DNA of 48,491 nucleotides from JALRBM01 sp966186595 (GTDB lineage Bacteria; Patescibacteriota; Saccharimonadia; Saccharimonadales; Saccharimonadaceae). A program made the position numbers and the translations under genes. Positions 22,338-28,821 of the stretch are shown here, piece after piece. Below the pieces are notes generated by a model. It worked only from the letters and a program-made list of their open reading frames with translations. It had not been told where the DNA came from and did no database searches. The first letter of the stretch is position 1, and each line of letters begins with the position of its first letter. The DNA lies in assembly GCA_966186595.1 (NCBI GenBank), contig CBIFWO010000005.1, positions 1-48,491 of the forward strand, written 5' to 3'.

Positions 22338-24155
22338 CTATAAGTCCTTAAGGTACTCCGCAAGAGCCTCTAACTTGACCTTTTCTTCGCCCTTTTGTGT
22401 TCGCACGCTTACTTCGCGCATCTCTTTATCTTTAGGTCCTACAATCAATTGAACAGGAATTTTTAGCGCCGTTGCCTCACGAATCTTTTTCCCCAACGAC
22501 TCATTACGACTATCCACAGCAAAACGTAATTCATTATGTCTTAGAGGTTTCTCAAGTACTACACCCCTTAGTACTCGTTGAATCTCGTCAACATAATCCA
22601 CCACTGCATCATTAATCGTCAAGATACGAAGCTGTTCAGGCGCCAACCAGAAAGGAAGCCATCCGGCTGTCTTTTCCAGATAAAAGCCCATGAAACGCTC
22701 AAGCGAGCCGAGAATTGCGCGGTGAATAACGATAGGATTCTCTGCCTTCCCCTCCGTACCTGCATACGTCAGACCCATCCGATGTGGTACAAGAATATCA
22801 ATCTGCGATGTAGCGATCGTATCTTCTTTTCCTAGAACATTTCGAGTCTGAACATCAATCTTCGGTCCATAAAAGGCCGCTTCGCCCTCAGCCTCAACGA
22901 ATTTCACCCCCAGTTCCTGCATCGCCTCACGAATCAGGTTGCCAGATTGCTGCCAAAGCTCCTGATCTCCTTCATATTTATCCTTTTGAAAATCAGGCAG
23001 GGATAGTCGATACCAATAATCGTCGATTCCAAACTCGGCATACACATCCTGAAATAGGCGAAGAACAGCCATGAATTCTTCTTTGAGTTGAGACTTCGTC
23101 ACATAGATATGCGCATCATTCTGCGTGATCGGTCCCCGTACGCGGATCAATCCTGTCAGCGTTCCAGATAACTCATGTCGATACAGTCCAGCATGCTCGG
23201 CTAAACGCAGCGGAAGATCGTTATAACTAAGCACGAGTTTCTCATATATCTGATGGTGGTGAGGACAATTCATCGGAGCAACATAGAATCTTTGGTCCTC
23301 AGCATCAATTATTGTGAACATATCGTCCGCATAAAATTTGGCATGCCCCGAGCGCTGATAGAGCTTCTCGTGGGCTATAACAGGAGTGTCTACGTACTGA
23401 TACCCCCGCTCCTCCTCGAGTTGACGCATGTATTTACTAAGAAGATTCTTGATAGTTGCACCCCGGGGCAACATCAGAGGAAGACCCTTGCCCACTTCCT
23501 CGCTAATAGTGAAGATTTTAAGCTGTTCGCCCAATACCCTATGATCTCGGAGCTTTGCTTGCTCAAGTAGCTCCAGGTACTCGTCCAGTTCTGATTGCGT
23601 CGCAAACGCCACGCCATAAAGTCGTTGCATCTGCGGGTTCTTTTCGCTTCCTCTCCAGTAAGCACCAGCTACTCTCATCAACTTGAATGCACCAACATCT
23701 TTGGTATTTGCCACATGAGGACCCCGACATAAATCGGTGAAGTCGCCGTTTTTATAAAAAGAAACTTCCTCAACCGCAGATCCCGCCTCGGTGATTGTTC
23801 CTAATTCTGCAGAGTCCAGATCCTTTGCGTTTGTAGTCCCCGAGCGCTTAAGGTCATTAAGGAGCTCTTCTTTGTATGGCTGCCTGTTTTCCTGCGCCCA
23901 CTTAATCGCCTCATCCACAGGCATAGTAATTCGATTAAAGTCCTGTCCTTCATGCACAATTTGACGCATGACTTTTTCAATTTTTCCAAAGTCCTGCTCA
24001 CTTATCTTTTTGTCGCCCAAGTCAATATCATAGTAAAAACCATTTTCTACCACTGGTCCTACGCCAAACCTAGCCCCTGGCCACAATCTCTTTACAGCAG
24101 CTGCCGTGATGTGTGCTAGACTATGGCGCATAGCATAGAGTTGCTCCTCGTTCAT
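22338..24155 (-). CDS. thrS: threonyl-tRNA synthetase lacking the TGS domain
   Basis: 605 residues. It charges tRNA-Thr and edits Ser-tRNA-Thr. The N-terminal TGS domain (~60 residues in E. coli) is absent: the protein begins directly at the editing domain (RHSLAHITAAAVKRLWPGARFGVGP; the editing-site CRGPHVANT is present). The class II core has zinc ligands in MNCPHH, NDAHIY and VIHRAILGSLERF, and motif 2 YRHELSGTLTGLIRVRG. One small departure is TQNDAH instead of TQDDAH. The C-terminal anticodon domain (PVQLIVGPKDKEMREVSVRTQ) is complete. First gene of thrS-HAD-ATL-miaA, preceded by a T-box leader. Confidence 0.96.
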   Translation of the reverse strand: MNEEQLYAMRHSLAHITAAAVKRLWPGARFGVGPVVENGFYYDIDLGDKKISEQDFGKIEKVMRQIVHEGQDFNRITMPVDEAIKWAQENRQPYKEELLNDLKRSGTTNAKDLDSAELGTITEAGSAVEEVSFYKNGDFTDLCRGPHVANTKDVGAFKLMRVAGAYWRGSEKNPQMQRLYGVAFATQSELDEYLELLEQAKLRDHRVLGEQLKIFTISEEVGKGLPLMLPRGATIKNLLSKYMRQLEEERGYQYVDTPVIAHEKLYQRSGHAKFYADDMFTIIDAEDQRFYVAPMNCPHHHQIYEKLVLSYNDLPLRLAEHAGLYRHELSGTLTGLIRVRGPITQNDAHIYVTKSQLKEEFMAVLRLFQDVYAEFGIDDYWYRLSLPDFQKDKYEGDQELWQQSGNLIREAMQELGVKFVEAEGEAAFYGPKIDVQTRNVLGKEDTIATSQIDILVPHRMGLTYAGTEGKAENPIVIHRAILGSLERFMGFYLEKTAGWLPFWLAPEQLRILTINDAVVDYVDEIQRVLRGVVLEKPLRHNELRFAVDSRNESLGKKIREATALKIPVQLIVGPKDKEMREVSVRTQKGEEKVKLEALAEYLKDL

Positions 24156-24179
24156 ACTTCTCTCCTTTTTTAGATATTA

Positions 24180-24357
24180 TTAATGAAAAAACATGCGATG
24201 CCTGGCTTTAATCACTTATTAAATCCATAAATCGCATGTCTCGGACCCTTTAGGGCGGTTCCACCGGACTTCCCACAAATGTGGGCACTTATAATGCACG
24301 TTATCGCACATGCAATTCCCACGGTGCTCAGCAGTTGGTTAGTCCGCGTCGACGCAC
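24180..24357 (-). promoter_or_regulatory. T-box riboswitch controlling thrS
   Basis: The leader of ~200 nt on the minus strand has the ordered parts of a T-box: a basal Stem I helix (ATGTGCGT with ACGTGCAT), a Stem III-like hairpin (CCCAC-ATTT-GTGGG), the antiterminator CGG-[TGGAACC]-GCCC-TAAA-GGGT-CCG with the 7-nt T-box bulge, and a terminator hairpin. The bulge starts TGGA, which pairs with a tRNA 3' end UCCA; tRNA-Thr(CGT) at 27452 has discriminator U and encoded CCA, so it fits. The specifier codon is not assigned (ACC and ACG both occur). No Stem II is evident. The mutual exclusion between antiterminator and terminator is not obvious from the sequence. Confidence 0.8.
24185..24239 (-). 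terminator. intrinsic terminator of the T-box leader
   Basis: On the minus strand ACATGCGAT pairs with ATCGCATGT, followed by a T-run. A second helix (TTTAAT/ATTAAA) lies inside the loop. Confidence 0.8.
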
Positions 24358-24363
24358 ATCATA

Positions 24364-24392
24364 ATAGTAGCTTAGCCAAGGGGTTATTGCAA
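24364..24392 (-). promoter_or_regulatory. thrS operon promoter
   Basis: On the minus strand TTGCAA (24387-24392), 17 nt, TACTAT (24364-24369). Start near 24357. The -35 hexamer is palindromic and is also used by the tRNA-Val promoter. Confidence 0.75.
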
Positions 24393-24415
24393 CTCTCGCC
24401 CCTGTCTGTTAGACT
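24387..24415 (+). promoter_or_regulatory. tRNA-Val promoter
   Basis: TTGCAA (24387-24392), 17 nt, TAGACT (24410-24415) preceded by TGT. Start near 24422, 6 nt before the tRNA. It shares its -35 with the divergent thrS promoter. Confidence 0.75.
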
Positions 24416-24427
24416 AGGACGAGCTGA

Positions 24428-24504
24428 GGGCGATTAGCTCAGCTGGCTAGAGCGCCACATTGACGTTGTGGAGGTCAGAGGTTCGACTCCTCTATCGCCC
24501 ACCA
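24428..24504 (+). tRNA. tRNA-Val(GAC)
   Basis: Acceptor GGGCGAT/ATCGCCC, anticodon loop TTGACGT (GAC), T-arm GGTTCGACTCC, discriminator A and an encoded CCA. Confidence 0.96.
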
Positions 24505-24514
24505 TGAATTTATC

Positions 24515-24542
24515 AAGAGACCCGAAGAGGTCTCTTATTTTT
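24515..24542 (+). terminator. intrinsic terminator after tRNA-Val
   Basis: AAGAGACC-CGAA-GAGGTCTCTT (the stem can shift by one) followed by ATTTTT. Confidence 0.85.
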
Positions 24543-24633
24543 GCCCAGAGCCGTAAAAGTTTTCCACTAACTTTTAATCTTAATTTTTACTCTCAAGATA
24601 TCATGCCTGATATATTTCCTATTTCCAGGGATG

Positions 24634-24662
24634 TTGACTTTTTTTAATGCTTATGCTAATAT
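24634..24662 (+). promoter_or_regulatory. promoter of the 39-codon gene, predicted leaderless
   Basis: TTGACT (24634-24639), 17 nt, TAATAT (24657-24662) preceded by TGC. A start 7 nt later falls on the A of the ATG at 24669. Confidence 0.75.
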
Positions 24663-24668
24663 TAATTC

Positions 24669-24788
24669 ATGGCTAAAGACAAGAATATATCACAATCTGT
24701 TCTTTCCCAGACTAACCTAGCATTTGAATACAACGAAACATGGAAAGATGCTAAGCGCGCCATTCGCGTTCGCACGCATAAAGAATAG
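24669..24788 (+). CDS. small 39-residue hypothetical protein
   Basis: A short frame with its own promoter and terminator: MAKDKNISQSVLSQTNLAFE, then YNETWKDAKRAIRVRTHKE, stop TAG. The N-terminal half is polar and mixed; the C-terminal half is basic (KDAKRAIRVRTHK) and could be an RNA- or DNA-contacting helix. No signal peptide or membrane segment is seen. There is no Shine-Dalgarno: TAATAT ends 6 nt before the ATG, so the mRNA would start on the start codon. The function is unknown; a ribosome-associated or nucleoid-type mini-protein is a guess. The alternative is that the unit is a small RNA. Confidence 0.65.
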   Translation: MAKDKNISQSVLSQTNLAFEYNETWKDAKRAIRVRTHKE

Positions 24789-24803
24789 TTTCTTCATTGA
24801 CTA

Positions 24804-24832
24804 AAAATACCTTCATTACGAGGGTATTTTTT
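24804..24832 (+). terminator. intrinsic terminator of the 39-codon gene
   Basis: AAAATACCTT-CATTACG-AGGGTATTTT followed by TT, 15 nt past the stop codon. Confidence 0.85.
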
Positions 24833-24898
24833 CATTTCCCCCAGTTTCAGCATACTTATCCACTAGCTTTTTAAATAGCTGTATGTCAATATATAGTC

Positions 24899-25381
24899 AT
24901 GTTTTGCATAAATTGTTTTTCAAAGAACACTCGTGTCACTAATTCTCGACCCCACAAAAAACAACCGAATGTATGGCGGCGTCGGCAATGTCCTAAATGC
25001 GGGATGGTTTTTACCACCTTTGAAAGACCGTCCTTGGCCGAGAACAAGCCAGTTCACCTCTCCCCAGGAAAGACAGAAGGCTTTAACCTTGGAAAATTGG
25101 TACTAAGCATTGCTCAAGCTTTCGCCCACGACCCCAAGGCAGCCCAGTACCACTCACTCTGGATTGCTCAGACCGTCGAAGACTCTCTTTCCTCGCAACG
25201 CGAAGTCCTTACTCCGGAAGATATCACCGCAACCACCCACGAAACCCTAAAACGTTTCGATGAGCTAGCAGCCGTGCAATACGCCGCCAGACATCAGCTC
25301 CTTACTTCGACGAGGCGTCGCCGCGGCCGACCTTCGCTGCACGAGCACGAGCCACGGACTGATGTGTTGCCTTCTCGGTAA
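24899..25381 (+). CDS. nrdR: NrdR-like transcriptional regulator
   Basis: 160 residues. NrdR represses ribonucleotide reductase genes by sensing ATP/dATP. Seen: the N-terminal zinc ribbon (MFCINCFSKNT ... RRRQCPKCGMVFTTFERP; two Cys pairs) and a region matching the ATP-cone in length and helical pattern (GFNLGKLVLSIAQAFA, LTPEDITATTHETLKRFDELAAVQYAARH). The start of the cone (HLSPGKTEGF) departs from the usual VIKRDGRRE-PF, so nucleotide binding may differ. There is no Shine-Dalgarno before the ATG. The last 80 nt overlap the 3' end of the convergent glycosyltransferase gene; the C-terminus is a basic RRRRGRPS tail. Confidence 0.85.
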   Translation: MFCINCFSKNTRVTNSRPHKKQPNVWRRRQCPKCGMVFTTFERPSLAENKPVHLSPGKTEGFNLGKLVLSIAQAFAHDPKAAQYHSLWIAQTVEDSLSSQREVLTPEDITATTHETLKRFDELAAVQYAARHQLLTSTRRRRGRPSLHEHEPRTDVLPSR

Positions 25382-26975
25382 CATCAAATTTATCGAGATA
25401 CTTTCCAAGGAGAAGGTGTGTCTGTGCGTTAAAAGCTGAGGCAGCACTATAGACAATCGCGGTCACTGGCATAAGAGCCCACTGGAGTACCATCCATAAA
25501 CTTCGCCGGCGCTTATACCGAGCAGGACGAGGCGGAAGCATCTTGAATCCTAAGAAAACCGTAACCAATAAGCCCACCATAGCGACACGTTGCACCCCGC
25601 TAATCACCTCGGGAAGCTGATGAGCGGCAATATTGCGTGCAGCCTGACTATTTACCAAGAGAGGTATCCAGCCTCCAATAGTGACGAGGATGGAGGTACT
25701 TGCTAGTGTGACATGACCATCGACAAGCCGTACCCAGCGTGCCGCTCCCTCACCAAATGGAACATTGCGCCGTTTCGTAAATAACCTAACTGCAACGTAT
25801 GGGATATCCGATGCGCCGTATGCCCAACGCCTCAGTTGTTTAAACTGCGCTTTCAATGTGCGACCATAAGTATCCGATAGCACTGCATCTTGATAGATCG
25901 GAACATAGATAGGAATAACCGAATAATTTCCGTCGAAGTGAAAGTAACTCCTCCAATAATGATGGCCATCCTCAACAATACTGCGCGTGCTCCAAAAACC
26001 CATCTCAACAAGCGCATCCATTGATTGTGAATGAGAAGCGAAGTTCCTCAGCGTATGCGGACGCATTGAGCTGATAATATTCCAAAAGGAATTACCGGTT
26101 GCAATTACACGCATAGGTGCCGGCACATCCCATATGTTATTTAAAAAGAGAGCAATCGGTTGATAGGCGAGGTGCTTACGATTTTCGTGCACAATATATT
26201 CATAAGTTACATAATCCAGGTAGGTAGCGTGCGGACGATTGTCACTGTCGAGCGTCGTCACGATAACATTTTCATACGCAATCCCCGCCTCATCAAGCCA
26301 CCCCTGCAAATGGTGCCCGGCATATGTAATATTACCGCCCTTTCCAACGACTTCGTTTGGCAAGTTCTTGGGATGGGTAACTATTTCGAAAGCTTTGAAC
26401 TTACGCCCAAACTTTTTTCGCAGCTCTCTCGCCGTCCGCTGAATGTCTTCCCCGCCCCTTTCTTCACAGGTCAGAACAAGAATAATTCGATCATTATCAT
26501 ACGTTGTATCAGCAACAGATTGAATAGTTGGTTCGATGACCTCGTAGGATTCACTTGTCGCCGCAATGATGACGGCATTATAAAGTTGCGAGGGCTTAGG
26601 AAACTTTTGGGGATTTGCCGCCACCAGCCTCAGATTTTCCTTATGTACCCCAAATTCAAAACCACTTGAATGCATATCGTGTTCTTGCTCGTAGCTAGTG
26701 ACTGGATCTTCTAACTGCATAAGCCGGCTGTGCCACTGAATATTTTGCGCTCTATTTAGGCGGTTGCGACCACGAATCGTATGGACGGCAATACCAAATG
26801 CCTTTACGAGAACCGTAATAATAATCACCAGTAGATACATTGCAGCAAGCAGCGGACTGAAAAAGGACAATATGACAAGGAGAACAATCATTCCATAGCT
26901 AAGGAGCGCCGGGAACATCTCAAAAAAGCGATACTGTTTCGTTCGCTTGCCAAGAGGTAATTCAAGATTTCGCAT
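25302..26975 (-). CDS. membrane glycosyltransferase, family 2
   Basis: 557 residues. Seen: two N-terminal transmembrane helices (ALLSYGMIVLLVILSFFSP; AAMYLLVIIITVLVKAFGI), a GT-A catalytic domain (YNAVIIAATSESYEVIEPTI; TTLDSDNRPHATYLDYV with the DxD motif; EDGHHYWRSYF as the acceptor ED), the processive-type QLRRWAYG motif near 375, and three C-terminal helices. This layout matches polysaccharide or glycolipid synthases; the product is unknown. It lies 3 nt after the small membrane protein gene at 26979, suggesting a two-protein unit. Its last 80 nt overlap nrdR tail-to-tail. Confidence 0.88.
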   Translation of the reverse strand: MRNLELPLGKRTKQYRFFEMFPALLSYGMIVLLVILSFFSPLLAAMYLLVIIITVLVKAFGIAVHTIRGRNRLNRAQNIQWHSRLMQLEDPVTSYEQEHDMHSSGFEFGVHKENLRLVAANPQKFPKPSQLYNAVIIAATSESYEVIEPTIQSVADTTYDNDRIILVLTCEERGGEDIQRTARELRKKFGRKFKAFEIVTHPKNLPNEVVGKGGNITYAGHHLQGWLDEAGIAYENVIVTTLDSDNRPHATYLDYVTYEYIVHENRKHLAYQPIALFLNNIWDVPAPMRVIATGNSFWNIISSMRPHTLRNFASHSQSMDALVEMGFWSTRSIVEDGHHYWRSYFHFDGNYSVIPIYVPIYQDAVLSDTYGRTLKAQFKQLRRWAYGASDIPYVAVRLFTKRRNVPFGEGAARWVRLVDGHVTLASTSILVTIGGWIPLLVNSQAARNIAAHQLPEVISGVQRVAMVGLLVTVFLGFKMLPPRPARYKRRRSLWMVLQWALMPVTAIVYSAASAFNAQTHLLLGKYLDKFDVTEKATHQSVARARAAKVGRGDASSK

Positions 26976-26978
26976 AGG

Positions 26979-27353
26979 CTATAAAAATGCAATGTTTAAT
27001 ACCGACCGCGTAATAAGCCAGGCAATTAAAAGAATAAGAAAACTAAGCCCAATAAAAAGGACGGCGAGTGGACGACGCCCCTGCAGATAGATCTTGGCAG
27101 CTAAAATTGTATGAATAGTCGCAAGAAGCAATCCAAAAATAACAAAGGTTAACAGATAATACCATTTCTCTCGATAAAAATTCGTTCCACCATAGGCCGT
27201 ATAGTGAACCGCGACCTGTAAATCGCTAGGATGCAAGGAAACAACAACATACACACCATAAACTATACAAGCCAAGATAAATACAATCATCAGTACCGTG
27301 ATTAATCGGTCTGTCAGAAGAGTCTTGAGTGAGTCTACGAGTGTTGTCTTCAT
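26979..27353 (-). CDS. small three-helix membrane protein
   Basis: 124 residues, family not recognised. Three transmembrane segments (VLMIVFILACIVYGVYVVVS; YLLTFVIFGLLLATIHTIL; LAVLFIGLSFLILLIAWLI), with a soluble loop between the first two (HPSDLQVAVHYTAYGGTNFYREKW). It starts 10 nt after the encoded CCA of tRNA-Gly and runs straight into the glycosyltransferase gene, so it is probably its partner, translated from RNA released by tRNA processing. Confidence 0.75.
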   Translation of the reverse strand: MKTTLVDSLKTLLTDRLITVLMIVFILACIVYGVYVVVSLHPSDLQVAVHYTAYGGTNFYREKWYYLLTFVIFGLLLATIHTILAAKIYLQGRRPLAVLFIGLSFLILLIAWLITRSVLNIAFL

Positions 27354-27363
27354 AACTTATCTT

Positions 27364-27438
27364 TGGTGCGGGTACAGAGAATCGAACTCTGCTTTCGACC
27401 TTGGGAAGGTCGCATAATAACCACTATACGATACCCGC
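27364..27438 (-). tRNA. tRNA-Gly(CCC)
   Basis: Acceptor GCGGGTA/TACCCGC, anticodon loop TTCCCAA (CCC), T-arm AGTTCGATTCT, discriminator A and an encoded CCA. It is 13 nt downstream of tRNA-Thr in the same transcript. Confidence 0.95.
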
Positions 27439-27451
27439 ATGGGGTCGTCTA

Positions 27452-27527
27452 TGGAGCCGCTGACCGGGATTGAACCGATGACCTACGCGTTACGAATGCG
27501 TCGCTCTACCAACTGAGCTACAGCGGC
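27452..27527 (-). tRNA. tRNA-Thr(CGT)
   Basis: Acceptor GCCGCTG/CAGCGGC, anticodon loop TTCGTAA (CGT), T-arm GGTTCAATCCC, discriminator T and an encoded CCA. The T discriminator matches the TGGA of the thrS T-box bulge. Confidence 0.95.
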
Positions 27528-27546
27528 ACTGATGGAGATCTCTGTT

Positions 27547-27555
27547 ATTATAGCA
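27547..27555 (-). promoter_or_regulatory. extended -10 promoter of the tRNA-Thr/tRNA-Gly unit
   Basis: The minus strand reads TGCTATAAT. Start near 27540, 13 nt before tRNA-Thr. The unit probably continues into the membrane protein and glycosyltransferase genes. Confidence 0.7.
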
Positions 27556-27589
27556 CTCTCACCTGCTAAAATAAACGGTGCTTCGATGC

Positions 27590-27618
27590 TTGCATAACAG
27601 ATAGAAAACTGCTATCAT
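27590..27618 (+). promoter_or_regulatory. tRNA-Asp promoter
   Basis: TTGCAT (27590-27595), 17 nt, TATCAT (27613-27618) preceded by TGC. Start near 27625. Confidence 0.75.
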
Positions 27619-27630
27619 GTTGAAAGCTAT

Positions 27631-27706
27631 GCGCTCGTAGTGAAGGGGTTATCACGCCTCCCTGTCACGGAGGAGATCGCCGGTTCAAATCCGGTCGAGC
27701 GCGCCA
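27631..27706 (+). tRNA. tRNA-Asp(GTC)
   Basis: Acceptor GCGCTCG/CGAGCGC, anticodon loop CTGTCAC (GTC), T-arm GGTTCAAATCC, discriminator G and an encoded CCA. Confidence 0.95.
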
Positions 27707-27714
27707 CGATAAGG

Positions 27715-27738
27715 CACCATCTCATGATGGTGTTTTTT
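27715..27738 (+). terminator. intrinsic terminator after tRNA-Asp
   Basis: CACCATC-TCAT-GATGGTG followed by TTTTTT. Confidence 0.88.
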
Positions 27739-27763
27739 CGTGCGGTACTCTTACCGGAAATAT

Positions 27764-28210
27764 CTAGTGACCATTTTTCAATGGTTTTGTCTGAGCGGCA
27801 ATCCCGATGGCTACGGCAACTATCACCACGTTCTTGATAATGTACTGTCCTTCAAGGCTAGGCACAAGAAACCCGGTCCAAACCTGCTGCGGGACAAGCA
27901 CTAATGGCGAGCAAACCACTATCATATGAATAAGGAGGAGCGGAATCACGACTCTTGTGGCCCTGGGCACCAGAAACAGCATACCAATGACACACTCGAC
28001 AACCGCCAAGACCTTGAACAGAATGCCGAAGTACTGCATCCCCACTGTTTGAACTGTTAGTGCCTCGGCGAGTGGACTAGCCGGACTGAGGTCGAAGAGC
28101 TTTAGTGCACCAAACCAAAAGAACACCACAAACAACGCGACGCGTGCAACAGGAAGAAATGCACGGCGGAAAAACTCGATAATTGTCTGGTCGACCTCAC
28201 CCAACTTCAT
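27764..28210 (-). CDS. DUF417/DoxX-like integral membrane protein
   Basis: 148 residues with four transmembrane helices (VARVALFVVFFWFGALKLF; ILFKVLAVVECVIGMLFLV; VVIPLLLIHMIVVCSPLVLV; NVVIVAVAIGIAAQT). The FGALKLFDLSP motif and the overall pattern match the DUF417/DoxX superfamily, small proteins tied to redox stress in several bacteria. It begins 2 nt after the sod stop, so it is in the sod operon, in agreement with a redox role. The exact activity is unknown. Confidence 0.78.
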   Translation of the reverse strand: MKLGEVDQTIIEFFRRAFLPVARVALFVVFFWFGALKLFDLSPASPLAEALTVQTVGMQYFGILFKVLAVVECVIGMLFLVPRATRVVIPLLLIHMIVVCSPLVLVPQQVWTGFLVPSLEGQYIIKNVVIVAVAIGIAAQTKPLKNGH

Positions 28211-28212
28211 AG

Positions 28213-28809
28213 CTATTTTGCATTATAGCGCGAAGCGACAAAATCCCAATTCACGACATTCCACCAGGCATTTACATAATCGTCTCGCTTATTTTTGTAA
28301 TCTAGGTAATAGGCATGCTCCCACACGTCCAGCCCTAGTAGTGGCTCCTCTAGCCCTTGCATAATTGGGGTGTCTTGGTTAGCTGTTGTAATAATATCCA
28401 TATTTGGCTGCAACCATGCCCAACCACTCCCAAAGACACCAAGCGATTTCGTAGTAAATTCATCAACAAAACCCTGAAAACTCCCGTAGCGCTCTACGAT
28501 TTTCTGAGCCAGGTCACCCGTTGGCTCGCCGCCCCCATCAGGTGACATCCACTGCCAAAATAGTGTGTGATTGTAGTGTCCGCCACCGTGGTTACGAATC
28601 GCCATTCTGACATTCTCCGGAAGCTCCTCGAGATTAGAAAGCAAACCTTCAAGCGACCTGTCAGCCAAAGCTGGTGCATCCTTTAGCGCCCCATTCAATT
28701 TATCGACATATGTCTGATGATGCTTGTCATGATGAAGCTTCATGATATCAGCACTTACATACTTGCCAAGAGCGTCGTATCCATATGGTAAATCTGGAAG
28801 TGTATACAT
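28213..28809 (-). CDS. sodA: superoxide dismutase, Fe/Mn family (Mn-type signature)
   Basis: 198 residues, complete. It converts superoxide to oxygen and peroxide. Metal ligands are visible: His in LHHDKHHQTYV, His in GGGHYNHTLFW, and Asp and His in GLDVWEHAYYLDYKNKR. The second-sphere pattern (GGGHYNH with Gly, and Gln in NQDTPIM) fits the Mn rather than the Fe type; cambialism cannot be excluded. AAGGAGG lies before the ATG. It sits in a unit with a PH-domain protein, a SurA-like foldase and the DUF417-like protein, an envelope and oxidative-stress grouping. Confidence 0.95.
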   Translation of the reverse strand: MYTLPDLPYGYDALGKYVSADIMKLHHDKHHQTYVDKLNGALKDAPALADRSLEGLLSNLEELPENVRMAIRNHGGGHYNHTLFWQWMSPDGGGEPTGDLAQKIVERYGSFQGFVDEFTTKSLGVFGSGWAWLQPNMDIITTANQDTPIMQGLEEPLLGLDVWEHAYYLDYKNKRDDYVNAWWNVVNWDFVASRYNAK

Positions 28810-28821
28810 AATCCTCCTTAA

